Shown here one piece after another: positions 43,928 through 52,913 of a stretch of DNA of 64,000 nucleotides (position 1 is the first letter of the stretch; every line of letters begins with the position of its first letter). Location of the stretch: positions 1 to 64,000 of the forward strand of contig JBGSHS010000373.1 of assembly GCA_041752115.1 (NCBI GenBank), written 5' to 3'. A model generated the notes under the pieces. The model worked only from the letters and a program-made list of their open reading frames with translations. It was not told the DNA's origin and did no database searches. Made by a program: the position numbers and the translations under genes. Source of the DNA: JAJRVM01 sp041752115. Its GTDB lineage: Bacteria > Planctomycetota > Planctomycetia > Pirellulales > Pirellulaceae.

Positions 43928-44270
43928 CCTCTCGCCCGCTATTCGGATCTTCGTCCACACACATCCGACCGACATGCGCAAGCAGTTCAACGGCTTGTAT
44001 GCTCTGGTGACGCAGGCCATGGGCCAGGACGTGATGACCGGCGACTACTTTGTCTTTTTCAATCGTCGCCGTCATCGCTGCAAGATCCTCTATTGGGATC
44101 GCGATGGCTTGGTGATCTGGGCCAAGCGATTGGAGCGTGGAGGTTTTCAGGCACCCGTGAACCCGGCGGGCGTGACGTCGCTGGAGATCGATGCCACGAC
44201 GCTCGCCATGATCCTGGGAGGTGTCGATCTGCAGAGCGTCCAGCGACGTAAGCGTTATCAAGTCGCCTAG
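43908..44270 (+). CDS. tnpB: IS66 family accessory protein TnpB
   Basis: 120 residues from a GTG inside the end of tnpA. IRIFVHTHPTDMRKQFNGL and YFVFFNRRRHRCKILYWDRDGLVIWAKRLERG are the signature of IS66 Orf2 (PF05717). The normal length suggests it is functional. It has no known enzymatic activity but is needed for full transposition in studied members. Confidence 0.95.
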   Translation: MRCVVLSLSPAIRIFVHTHPTDMRKQFNGLYALVTQAMGQDVMTGDYFVFFNRRRHRCKILYWDRDGLVIWAKRLERGGFQAPVNPAGVTSLEIDATTLAMILGGVDLQSVQRRKRYQVA

Positions 44271-44299
44271 TCCGCGACGTCGATACATAGATACATGGC

Positions 44300-44333
44300 G
44301 TGAGCTGAAGAATCGCCACATTCTTCAGCTCAC
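44300..44333 (+). terminator. Perfect 14-bp hairpin between tnpB and tnpC
   Basis: GTGAGCTGAAGAAT is followed by a 6-base loop (CGCCAC) and its exact complement, then GTCTTTT. It looks like an intrinsic terminator or attenuator placed inside the transposase operon, 30 bases after the tnpB stop and 41 before the tnpC start. It may limit transposase expression (inference). Confidence 0.65.
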
Positions 44334-44373
44334 GTCTTTTCTTGTGAGCGTGTACGCGTACAATGTGCACATC

Positions 44374-46278
44374 ATGGACGCCACGCAACTCGCCACACAA
44401 CTGCAGCAAGCCCTGGAACTCAACGAGTCGCTTCAAACGCAGCATGTTGCGCTGGCGCAAGCGGTCGAGCAACTGCACCGTGTCGGCGAGATCTCTCAGA
44501 CGCTCCACGCCTTGCAGCATGACTACGAAGCACTGGTCGGCTCCACGCAGACGCTGCTGGAAGATCGAGATCGACTGCAGCAACGCGTCGTGGAACTGGA
44601 AGCGATCAACCAGCGTTTGACCGACATGCTCTGGGGACGTCGCAGTGAACGACGCTTAGCGAGCCCGGACCAGTTGCTGCTGGATTTCCCAGAAGAGACT
44701 CGGCCGAGCGAACAGGAGCAGGCAGTCATTGTGGCCCAGGAACTGGCCGACGATGCAGCGGACCTGCAGTTACTGCGCGAACTGACAGCGCGACGTCACC
44801 GACGACGTGCCGAGCAACGGCAGAACCGCGAATTCCCGGAGCATCTGGAACGACGCGAGCGGGTTCTCGATCTCTCCGATGAAGAGCGAGTCGGACTGAC
44901 CCATATTGGCGATGTCATCACCGAACGGATGCGCTTTGAAAAGCCGCACGTGTACATCGAACGGATCGTGCGACGCAAGTATGTTGCGCAGGAGGATCCG
45001 ACACGCGGTGTGATCACGCCGCCGGTTCCGCTGAATATCATCGACGGCTGTCGCTACGACTTCAGTGTGATTGCCGCCATTTTGTCGCAGAAGTACGGCT
45101 TCCACTGCCCGACCTATCGTCAGCAGGATTGGTTCGCCCAGTGGGGCTGGTATCCCAGTCGCAGCACGATCAACGATCTGATCAATACCAGCGTGGAGGT
45201 GCTGTCGCCTCTGTTCTGGCAAATGTGGTCCTTGTTGCAGCAGCAAGTCATTCTGATGACCGATGACACGCGTGTGCAGTTGCTCACCCGCCACAGCCTC
45301 AGCTCGGATCAACTGGAAACGCTCCAGAAGCGTCGCCGATCAGGCACTCCGCCTGGCAAGGAACCCGCGGAAGTGAATGATGCCGGTTCTGTGACGAGTT
45401 ACGCCTGGTTGTACCGGGGGTTGGATGGAGGGGCACCCTACAACGTGTTTCACTGGTCGTTGTCGCATGGACACGAGGTGGTGGATGCGCATCTGCAGGA
45501 CTTTCGCGGCATGCTCGTGGGAGACGGGTACAGTGGCTATGTGCACATCGAGCAGCGCAGCCAAGGGAGGATTCTCCACGCCAGTTGCAACGTGCACGCG
45601 AGGCGCGAGTTCGTGGCGGCGGAAGTGACCGCTCCGACCTTGAGTGCGCAAGCCATCTCACTCTATCGTCAGATCTACGATGTGGAAGAGCGCGGCAAGG
45701 GATGTGATGCGCAAGGTCTCTACGAACTGCGGCAGCGCGACGCGGTGCCGGTCTGGAACCGCTTTGAGAACTGGTTGAAGAGCGAGCCCGTGCGACGTTC
45801 ACTTCCGGCGAGTCCCTTGGGGCAAGCGGCCACGTACATGCGCAATCAGTGGTCCGGCCTGACACGCTACCTATCCGATGGCCGGCTTCCCATTGACAAC
45901 AGCCTGACCGAACAGGATCTGCGTCCCTTGACTGTGGGCCGCACCAACTGGAAGTTTTTGGGCCATCCGCAAGCGGCTGCCGGGCGATTGCAACTGATCA
46001 GCATCGCCAGCAGCGCCGCGCGCCATCACCTCGTGGTGTACGATTACTTGGAAGACGTGCTGCGGCAACTCGCCGATGCGGCGCAGCATCATCCTCGGGA
46101 TCTGGAGATCGGCAGCGCGTATTTGCGCGACTTACTGCCGGATCGCTGGGCCGCGGCTCATCCTCAGTCAGTTCGCCACGAGCGGATCCAGGAGAAGAAG
46201 CAGCTGGATGAGAACAAGCGCGCGCGACGCGCCCGCCGACGCCTCCTGGAACGCCGCCGCGCCAACGAGCAGGCGTAA
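44374..46278 (+). CDS. tnpC: IS66 family transposase TnpC
   Basis: About 634 residues from the ATG at 44374 (MDATQLATQLQQALELNESL); an open frame upstream would read through the hairpin. A coiled-coil N-terminus is followed by MLWGRRSERR, a basic region, and the DDE domain with candidate acids in ILMTDDTRVQLL, GMLVGDGYSGY and DNSLTEQDLRPLTVGRTNW. The C-terminus is Arg-rich. It appears intact, so the element may have supplied transposase recently. Confidence 0.94.
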   Translation: MDATQLATQLQQALELNESLQTQHVALAQAVEQLHRVGEISQTLHALQHDYEALVGSTQTLLEDRDRLQQRVVELEAINQRLTDMLWGRRSERRLASPDQLLLDFPEETRPSEQEQAVIVAQELADDAADLQLLRELTARRHRRRAEQRQNREFPEHLERRERVLDLSDEERVGLTHIGDVITERMRFEKPHVYIERIVRRKYVAQEDPTRGVITPPVPLNIIDGCRYDFSVIAAILSQKYGFHCPTYRQQDWFAQWGWYPSRSTINDLINTSVEVLSPLFWQMWSLLQQQVILMTDDTRVQLLTRHSLSSDQLETLQKRRRSGTPPGKEPAEVNDAGSVTSYAWLYRGLDGGAPYNVFHWSLSHGHEVVDAHLQDFRGMLVGDGYSGYVHIEQRSQGRILHASCNVHARREFVAAEVTAPTLSAQAISLYRQIYDVEERGKGCDAQGLYELRQRDAVPVWNRFENWLKSEPVRRSLPASPLGQAATYMRNQWSGLTRYLSDGRLPIDNSLTEQDLRPLTVGRTNWKFLGHPQAAAGRLQLISIASSAARHHLVVYDYLEDVLRQLADAAQHHPRDLEIGSAYLRDLLPDRWAAAHPQSVRHERIQEKKQLDENKRARRARRRLLERRRANEQA

Positions 46279-46436
46279 CCTGCCTCACACTTCTCGCCGT
46301 TCAGCATCGTTCGTCCCACCGTGCCCTTGAAGGCCGCTCCCGTTGGCCCGCGTCTCTTCCGACGTGTGACATCGGCCGCGTCCGAGCACGCACACAGTTC
46401 GCCGCCCGTCGCCACCCTGCCGCTACCGGGCGACTA

Positions 46437-46728
46437 CCCTTGACCGTGGGCCGCACCAACTGGAAGTTCTTGTGCCATCCGCAAGCGACTGCCGGGCGAT
46501 GGCGACTGATCAGCATCGCCAGTAGCGCCGCGCAGCATCATCCTCGGGATCTGGAGATCGGCAGCGCGTACTTGGGCGACTTGCTGCCGGACCACTGGGC
46601 AGCGGCTCGTCCCCAATCGGTTCGCCATGAGCGGATCCAAGAGAAGAAGCAACTCGATGAGAACAAGCGAGCGCTTCATGCTCGCCCACCCTTCCTGGCA
46701 CGCCCCAGCGTCCCAGCGTTAGGCGTAA
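46437..46728 (+). pseudogene. Remnant of a second, diverged IS66 tnpC
   Basis: The reading TVGRTNWKFLCHPQATAGRW...SSAAQHHPRDLEIGSAYLGDLL...RHERIQEKKQLDENKR matches the C-terminal end of the intact tnpC, with many substitutions and an in-frame deletion of 21 codons (the ARHHLVVYDYLEDV region) between short GCGC direct repeats. A second copy of the post-tnpC sequence and terminal repeat follow. It comes from a related element, not a fresh duplication. Confidence 0.85.
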
Positions 46729-46895
46729 CCCACTTCAGGCTTCTCGTCGTCCAGAATCGTTCGTCCCACCGTGCCCTCGAGGTCCGCCCACGCTGGCCCG
46801 TGCCTCTCCCGAACTGTCACATCGGCCACGTCCCCGTCCACTGCACCCGCGCCGTTCGCCGCCCGTCGCCACCCCTGCCGCTACCGGGCGCTTAC

Positions 46896-46903
46896 CATCT
46901 TCG
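46896..46903. repeat. Right 8-bp target-site duplication of IS66
   Basis: CATCTTCG immediately follows the right terminal repeat and is identical to 43413-43420. Confidence 0.9.
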
Positions 46904-47163
46904 CGCGTTCGTCCAATGCCCTGCTTTCCAACGACCGCCCCTATGGCGTTGGGACTCGAAAGGGGTTCAAAGAAGACAAGGATGCCTGACACAGGTTGCC
47001 CTTCGCAGACCACGCGACCCGTGACCCTGGCGGTTGGGAAATCGGTTTTCTTACACCCGCTCCAACACGACAAGCACACTATGCCAAGAAGACTGATTCG
47101 ACTGCTTCTGCACAAACGCACGGAATGGTTCTCACTTACACGTCGCTGACAGGAATTCAACAC
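46896..47163 (-). pseudogene. 5' fragment of lipoprotein gene split by IS66
   Basis: A signal peptide with lipobox (RISLLGIVCLSCWSGCKK) is followed by the beta-strand start of a carboxypeptidase-regulatory-like domain (ARVTGRVVCEGQPVSGILVFFEP). The frame is cut by IS66 at GIGRTRED. The start codon is unclear: a GTG at 47163, or one about 14 codons later; neither has a strong ribosome site. It lies 158 bases after the DUF1559 gene on the same strand, the usual planctomycete pairing. The 3' part is at 43153-43420. Confidence 0.85.
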
Positions 47164-47321
47164 TCGGGCAGCTGCCCCACACGGTGAGTGAAGCTATGTC
47201 TGCCCGCGACCACCCCATGACCGCTATCACATTTGGCGGGTCGACACCAGGAGGGCCCGCGCAATGTGATCGAAAAACGATGTCAACCGTCGGCACCCCG
47301 ATACGTGGGCGGGGCGTGATT

Positions 47322-48308
47322 TCACAGTTGCCATTCGGCGACTATTTGACCATCATTCTTAGAATGAAGGAAGCAATAAGTCGCGATGGCGATGTTCTCT
47401 GAGAGAAAATGTACCGAGCCATCAGACATAACGAAGAATGCTCCACCTGGATGCCAGCTGAACGCACAATCGTCGCTGATTGCTTCATCCATGCGTGTGG
47501 GCTTACATCCGCAGTTAATCGGGGCTGACGTTCGGCCGTTCATCCGGACCTGCTCATCCGAAGCGAGACCACCAATCCACACGGGCCAATCCTGCACTCT
47601 CGAACCACTGTCCTGGACGTACGATGACTCGCCAACGAGCAGGGTGTTACTCAGTCCATCGGTGATGTCCCTGAACGCAGTGCTGTTGATGTTTTCACTA
47701 AGTTTGTGCAGTACGCCATCGTTGCCAATGCAACTGCCACCACAGCCCTTATAGTCGTTCGTCGCGTAGCCTACGTAGAACGATTGGGCCTGAGGACGCG
47801 CGCCGCCGGGAAGGTAATTGCCTGGAACATCGTACGTGGCAGGCACAATATCGGGCAGTGCCGAAGACGGGCAGTTGTAAACTGCAAGCACCGTTTCGCC
47901 CCCTGGCCACACGGGATTGCCTGGATTCGCACTCGCCCACCTACGGAATGGCCCCCGCTGGTCACCATTCGGATTCACCTTGTCATAGAGGGGCATCTGC
48001 TCGACAAACGGCAGAATGGCACAGGCCCAGCCGAACCCTTCGTCATCATAGGAATCCAAGTTGGGACCCGAAGGACGCATGTCGTAGCCGCCAAGAATCG
48101 CCGGAGGCAGAATATGATTCACGTCGACGTAGTTGTGCAGCGCCAGACCAATCTGTTTCAGATTGTTGGAGCACTGCATACGTCGAGCTGCCTCGCGCGC
48201 CGCTTGCACTGCAGGCAGCAGAAGGGCAACCAGGATACCAATGATCGCAATAACCACCAGGAGCTCCACTAGGGTGAAGCCCGGCCGCCTGTCGAGCGCT
48301 TTTTCCAT
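47322..48308 (-). CDS. DUF1559 prepilin-like secreted protein
   Basis: 328 residues. The leader RRPGFTLVELLVVIAIIG gives a prepilin cleavage site, followed by AVQAAREAARRMQCSNNLKQIGLALHNY. The C-terminus has FSWHPGGAFFVMSDGSVHFL, the H-x9-DG element. AGGA precedes the start. It was presumably co-transcribed with the lipoprotein gene now broken by IS66, so any shared function is probably lost or reduced. It is an intact paralogue of the gene at 17785-18840. Confidence 0.95.
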   Translation of the reverse strand: MEKALDRRPGFTLVELLVVIAIIGILVALLLPAVQAAREAARRMQCSNNLKQIGLALHNYVDVNHILPPAILGGYDMRPSGPNLDSYDDEGFGWACAILPFVEQMPLYDKVNPNGDQRGPFRRWASANPGNPVWPGGETVLAVYNCPSSALPDIVPATYDVPGNYLPGGARPQAQSFYVGYATNDYKGCGGSCIGNDGVLHKLSENINSTAFRDITDGLSNTLLVGESSYVQDSGSRVQDWPVWIGGLASDEQVRMNGRTSAPINCGCKPTRMDEAISDDCAFSWHPGGAFFVMSDGSVHFLSENIAIATYCFLHSKNDGQIVAEWQL

Positions 48309-49136
48309 GTACGTCCTGCCATTTCAGTTCGATGAGACATCTAACTCGAGCAGACACCCTGTCTGCCAGAATCCACACCATATCTGTCTGCACGCCAATA
48401 GAGCGATGACGGCTGTAACAAGAGCGAGACTTCACGCAGTCTCAGGCGCACACCCATCCCGCGACTCCGCACGCTGCGCCGTCAACGCGTTCATCAATGT
48501 AACGCTGATTCGTGAAGCGATAGCTCTGACTGAATTAGAACTCGGTTATATTGTCTACCACTCTTGCCCGCTCATTGTCGCCACCGACCTAGAAAACTAT
48601 CTGCAACCATATCTGTGGATGATATGAAAGCGCGCGTCGCGCGATCCGCTGCAGACGACATCAAGGAAATACTGGCCCGTTGTGCCAGTCATCGTGTAGC
48701 ATTAGGCCCTGATAAAGGAGTGGTGAATGTCCGGTGATTGTCCTTGACATGTTGCGAAGTAACCTAAAGATAACTGACGTGTCAGTGGTACTGCCTTCGG
48801 GCGCCAGGGATTCTGCGAGTGTCACTCCCCTGCAACTGTGATCGGCTGTTGCGCACAGTGCGTTGTCAAGCGGCAGTCGTTGATATTCGCGAGTGTGTCT
48901 TTTGGACGTTTCCATGATGTGGTCGAGTTACCGTGCGTGATGCGGAACACCGCAACCGCGGTTCACCGACGATGCCACACAAGCGACAGCAGTGGTTTAG
49001 CGAGGTGTGTGAGTGTATTTAGGGCAACATGCAAGTCCAATCGCACTGTGCAACTCATGATACTCGGGTTGCCTCCAACCTGATGACATCCCACGAGGCT
49101 GTCACGTCTTATGTCATTCTGTGGAGAACAATAAGA
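48309..49136. other. Long intergenic divergent region, no gene seen
   Basis: 828 bases. Short frames on both strands lack ribosome sites and motifs. It is somewhat AT-richer around 48480-48780. No repeat or clear promoter is found. Confidence 0.4.
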
Positions 49137-50597
49137 ATGCGAGATTACCGTTCCCTTTTCGCGAACCCGTGCGTGACGATCGAAGGAAGCCCAAACGTAT
49201 CCAATTCTCAGTCTGCTCGCATCCCGGACCGTCGTTTGGCTCACCGCGTTGGTGGCAGACGATGGCGGCTACGCGGCCTGACGGCCTGCCTGTTGATCTG
49301 GAGCGCCGTCGCTTGCCTGGCTCACGATGAGCCGGAACCAGCGATGACCGCGGCGGCATTGCATCAGCCCACGTTAATGCCCGATCGCGTTATCTTGACC
49401 TGGATCAGCGATCCAACAACTTCGCAAGCAGTCACATGGCGAACTTCCACGGAAGTTGCCGGTGCGTGTGCTGAGATTGCCGTGGCCGAGGCGGGCCCCA
49501 ATTTTGTGGAGAAAGCAAGCCAATTTCCCGCAACATCACAGACACTCGTTACCGACCTTGGCGAGGCCAGCTATCATTCGGTGAATTTCAGTAACCTGAT
49601 GCCATCCACGAAGTATGCATACCGAGTTGGAGATGGGGTCAACTGGAGCGAATGGTTCCAATTCACAACGGCAGGGACTCAAGGCAAGCCGTTCTCCTTC
49701 ATCTACTTCGGTGATGCACAGAACAATATCCGATCTCTGTGGTCTCGGGTACTGCGGGAAGCGTACCGAGACGCGCCGAAAGCGAGTTTCATGATCCATG
49801 CGGGCGACCTGGTCAATACGGCCGAGTCGGACGCGGATTGGGGAGAGTGGTTTGGTGCCGGTGGCTGGCTTAACGCCATGGTTCCGAGCGTTCCAGTTCC
49901 TGGAAATCACGAGCACGTGAAACGCGGCGAAGGTGAACGTCGCACGCTGACTCACTATTGGCGGCCTCAGTTCGCCCTGCCCGAGGATGGCCCGGAAGGC
50001 CTGGCGGAGACCTGTTATACGTTGACCTACGAGAACCTGCGGATCATTGGACTCAACAGCAATTACGAGTTTCAGAGTCAGGCGGCGTGGCTGGACGAAG
50101 TGCTGGCCAAGAACCAGTCGCAATGGGTCGTCTGTACCTTCCATCACCCCATTTTTTCGTCTGCGAAGGAACGGGACAACCCGGAACTGCGCGCTGCCTG
50201 GAAGCCGGTCTTCGACAAGTACCGAGTGGACCTCGTCTTGCAAGGACACGACCACACGTATGCTCGCACTGCCCTCTCAACGCCGTTGGCCGGGTCCGAG
50301 ACTATAGCGAATGTTCCCACCGGAGTTACCGAGGTTGAACCGCAAACAGGGACGGTCTACGTCGTGTCGGTCAGTGGCCCGAAAATGTACAACCTGAACC
50401 GGAAGCCGTTCATGACGCGGGCTGGGGAAGACACACAGTTGTACCAGATCATTCATATCGACGGTGACACGCTTCGCTATGAGGCGCGCACAGCGATCGG
50501 CGAACTTTACGACGCGTTTCTCTTGAAGAAACGAGACAATGCAATCAATGAAATGATCGAGTTGGAGCCGGAAGTTCCTGAGCGACTCAGGAAGTAG
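49137..50597 (+). CDS. Purple-acid-phosphatase-like metallophosphoesterase, exported
   Basis: About 486 residues from the ATG at 49137 (MRDYRSLFANP), with GGAG nearby; the frame is open upstream without support. A long positively charged leader ends in a signal-like helix (LTACLLIWSAVACLAHDEP). A fibronectin-like N-terminal domain (VILTWISDPTTSQAVTWRTS, YHSVNFSNLMPSTKYAYRVGDG) precedes the catalytic domain with FIYFGDAQ, MIHAGDLVNTA, VPVPGNHEHV, CTFHHPIFSS and LQGHDHTYAR, all expected metal ligands of PAP-type enzymes. Such enzymes hydrolyse phosphomonoesters or diesters outside the cytoplasm. Confidence 0.92.
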   Translation: MRDYRSLFANPCVTIEGSPNVSNSQSARIPDRRLAHRVGGRRWRLRGLTACLLIWSAVACLAHDEPEPAMTAAALHQPTLMPDRVILTWISDPTTSQAVTWRTSTEVAGACAEIAVAEAGPNFVEKASQFPATSQTLVTDLGEASYHSVNFSNLMPSTKYAYRVGDGVNWSEWFQFTTAGTQGKPFSFIYFGDAQNNIRSLWSRVLREAYRDAPKASFMIHAGDLVNTAESDADWGEWFGAGGWLNAMVPSVPVPGNHEHVKRGEGERRTLTHYWRPQFALPEDGPEGLAETCYTLTYENLRIIGLNSNYEFQSQAAWLDEVLAKNQSQWVVCTFHHPIFSSAKERDNPELRAAWKPVFDKYRVDLVLQGHDHTYARTALSTPLAGSETIANVPTGVTEVEPQTGTVYVVSVSGPKMYNLNRKPFMTRAGEDTQLYQIIHIDGDTLRYEARTAIGELYDAFLLKKRDNAINEMIELEPEVPERLRK

Positions 50598-51422
50598 TCT
50601 CGCGGAACGGCCCACAGAACCAGTGCGAGTATTCCGCCGCGACCCGCGGAGTTGGCAGGACCCTCAGTTGCGGCGGGACATACTGCCACGTGAAAGAACG
50701 TTCGCTTCTCACCCGGAAAGGCTCCTGACAATGCGGCGCATTGCGTTTGAAGCTGGTGGTGGCATCACCGAGTCAATAGACTCGGGAACGAAAGGGATGT
50801 TCTCGACGGCGGAGTTGCTCCCAAGGCCCGTCAGACCGGACCGGAAGTCATGGTCGCTCCGGGCGATCTGCTGCAACTGCTCGTCCATCGTGGCTTTGCT
50901 CAACCGGTCTCCTCGGTCGATCAGACAGTTGATGGAATGCGAGCTCCGGACAGCCAGCACCGGGTAGAGAACGCAGACCGAATTCTGGATTAAATCCCGA
51001 CTCTGAGGATTGGCCAACCCAAACTCGACTATTTGATTCTTCGTTCGACGCGAGCATCAGGAGCGCGAGAGGTAAGTGGAGCGATCGATTCGAAATAACA
51101 CGTCAACCGCTTCTTCATGGCACGGCTTGTTGCGGCGATTCGGTCACCCTTGAATTCTTGCCGCCTGAATTATGCGTCTGAACTCCGTCCGATTCGCAGT
51201 GGTGGATGCGTTCTCCGTTACCGTCGTCGTCCAGTACCTTCTTTCAACTCCTTCACAAACCCACATCGTTTTGCCGCAGTCGCCCCTCCAGCATAGGGGC
51301 CTGGCCTGAATGTGACTGCAACCGGCATTCCAACGACGTTGCGTGGCGCCCCGGCTCCGGTCGTGCGTCACAGCCCCTGGACATCTTGAAAAGCCCTCTG
51401 GCGTGTCCGATTATCGGCACTT
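50598..51422. other. Long intergenic region, possible gene remnants
   Basis: 825 bases. Around 50740-51000 one plus-strand frame reads protein-like (VAPGDLLQLLVHRGFAQPV) and the opposite strand is also open (50709-51017), but neither shows a ribosome site or a family I know. It may be a decayed gene; I do not call one. Confidence 0.35.
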
Positions 51423-51971
51423 ATGTTAGACGCACACATGGCCCGACTGCAATGGCTCAACCGCATGCTTTTCCTCCTGATTCGCCTGGCGGCAGCCGTC
51501 GTCGTCTATGATGTTGTCAGCGCGTTGTGGGGTTCGAGCTTTCGCGTCGGTTTTGTCACCACCGCAGGAGAAGAGATCGTCGCGGATGAAGACTTGTTGT
51601 TTTGGGAAAGAGCGAGTGTTGTCGGATTAGCGGCCCTGCCTGATCTGTGCTGGATCATTGGGCTGTTCCAGTTGGCCTTGTTGTCGTTTTCCCTTGGACG
51701 AGGTCAGGTTTTCACGCAATCGGTCGTACGCGTGTTCCAGGGCTTCGCATGGGCACTCTTGGCGATGGGGGTGACCGAAACGATCGCACTTCCAGCGATA
51801 GGCTACTTTCTTAACGCGCGGGGCCACATCGCACCACTCGCGGATTTCTGGAGTTTGATGCTGCGAAGCGGGGGACTCAACTCGCTTCTGGCAGCAGTTT
51901 TAGTGGTCATCGTTGCAACGATCATGCGCACGGCCATTCGGATCGAGGAGGAGGTCCGCCTCACGATTTAG
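51423..51971 (+). CDS. DUF2975-like membrane protein
   Basis: 182 residues with about four membrane helices (MLFLLIRLAAAVVVYDVVSAL, ALPDLCWIIGLFQLALLSFSL, FAWALLAMGVTETIALPAIGY, SLLAAVLVVIVATIM). GQVFTQSVVRVFQGFAWALL fits the family's conserved loop. In other bacteria DUF2975 genes are paired with a small YozG-type HTH regulator; here that regulator begins 32 bases downstream but is chimeric. A second ATG at 51438 is an alternative start. Confidence 0.75.
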   Translation: MLDAHMARLQWLNRMLFLLIRLAAAVVVYDVVSALWGSSFRVGFVTTAGEEIVADEDLLFWERASVVGLAALPDLCWIIGLFQLALLSFSLGRGQVFTQSVVRVFQGFAWALLAMGVTETIALPAIGYFLNARGHIAPLADFWSLMLRSGGLNSLLAAVLVVIVATIMRTAIRIEEEVRLTI

Positions 51972-52003
51972 GTCGGCGCTGTTCGCAAAGGAAGGAGTCA
52001 GAC

Positions 52004-52420
52004 ACGATCATCGTCAATCTGGATGTAATGCTCGCCAAACGCAAGATGAAACTGAACGACTTGGCGACGGCGGTGGGAATCAGCGTGCCAAACCTCTCCA
52101 TCCTCAAGACGGGGAAGGCAAAAGCGATTCGCTTCAGCACGCTCAATGCAATCTGCCACGCTTTGGGGGATGCTGACTGGTTTGGGCATGGGGGATGTTT
52201 CTTTGGTTATACGTCCATGACGGCGTACTGTCCGGAAGAACGGATTGCTCTTACCGTACTTACAAACCTCCAACGTGAATTCGGCAACCCGGCTGCTGAG
52301 ATTTGGACAACGCTGGCGGTTCCGGAGCCATCCTCGTGGTTGCTTTGCATGTCGGCGATTCTAGCTGCCGTTGCGGTCTGGTGGCGCCGTTTGCACCGGC
52401 GGGAGAACTGCTGCCCGTAA
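52004..52420 (+). pseudogene. Chimeric frame: YozG-type HTH fused to beta-lactamase-like/PEP-CTERM tail
   Basis: From codon 52004 the reading is (T)IIVNLDVMLAKRKMKLNDL, then GISVPNLSILKTGKAKAIRF, almost the whole YozG-type HTH regulator. Instead of the usual Met, the first codon is ACG, although GGAAGGAG sits six bases upstream; the first ATG is at 52028. After NAICHALG, at about 52170, it switches in frame to WFGHGGCFFGYTSMTAYCPE and RIALTVLTNL, the C-terminal signature of class-C beta-lactamase-like serine hydrolases. It ends in VPEPSSWLLCMSAILAAVAV plus basic residues, a PEP-CTERM signal. The hydrolase catalytic half is missing. Probably a deletion scar. Confidence 0.75.
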
Positions 52421-52913
52421 CCGTGGCTATGCCGCGGTAACCAGCAAATTCTCCGACATCAGCCCTCCGATTCGACAAGACAGTTCCTGGATTGACTTCA
52501 ACGCGTCCGAATGACCGAAATCCGATGTAGCCAACGGTGACTTCACACCAGTTTGCCGTGTCGGGAAATACCTCACCTGAGTAAATGGTCTGAGAAGTTG
52601 AGATGCAACGGACAACGAGAGACGCTCCATGGCTCTGCGACCATAGGCACCGAAGTGACGCGCCATTGGACATTGGCAAGTCGGCGGTTTCTTGAGGGCG
52701 ACTATTCCGCTGGGCCCCATCCCGAAGACCGGGTGGACACGTCCCGCCGGATGGGTCATACTGGCGGAGTTGACACTCAACCCGAGGGATTGCAGATCCC
52801 CAGCGACGACCGTCGACAGCCAATATATCCGAGCAGGAAACCGGCGGCTGGCTCGAGTGAAACCGGGCCAGGCGTGGACCGAACGATCGCCTTCAATCGA
52901 GGAGGGCCCAGCC
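52421..52913. other. Intergenic region upstream of the RHS gene
   Basis: 493 bases with no accepted gene. The RHS frame is open back to 52692 but without a signal peptide or ribosome site there. GAGGAGG at about 52899-52905 fixes the downstream start. Confidence 0.4.

Larger units (their letters stand above)
43421..46895 (+). mobile_element. IS66-family insertion sequence, composite right end
   Basis: 3475 bases bounded by imperfect inverted repeats starting GTAAGCGCCCGG (12 identical bases, then about 10 of the next 17) and flanked by the 8-bp duplication CATCTTCG. It encodes TnpA, TnpB and TnpC, all apparently intact. Unusually, the right side has two successive ends. The first, at about 46437, reads CCGGGCGACTAC, a degraded version of the terminal repeat. 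A 292-base tnpC remnant and a second, good right end (CCGGGCGCTTAC) follow. The insertion splits a minus-strand lipoprotein gene. Confidence 0.92.

Noticed and set aside
50623..51017. Overlapping frames on both strands between the phosphatase and DUF2975 genes
   Set aside because: Neither has a start signal or recognised domain; possibly a decayed gene but not enough to call.
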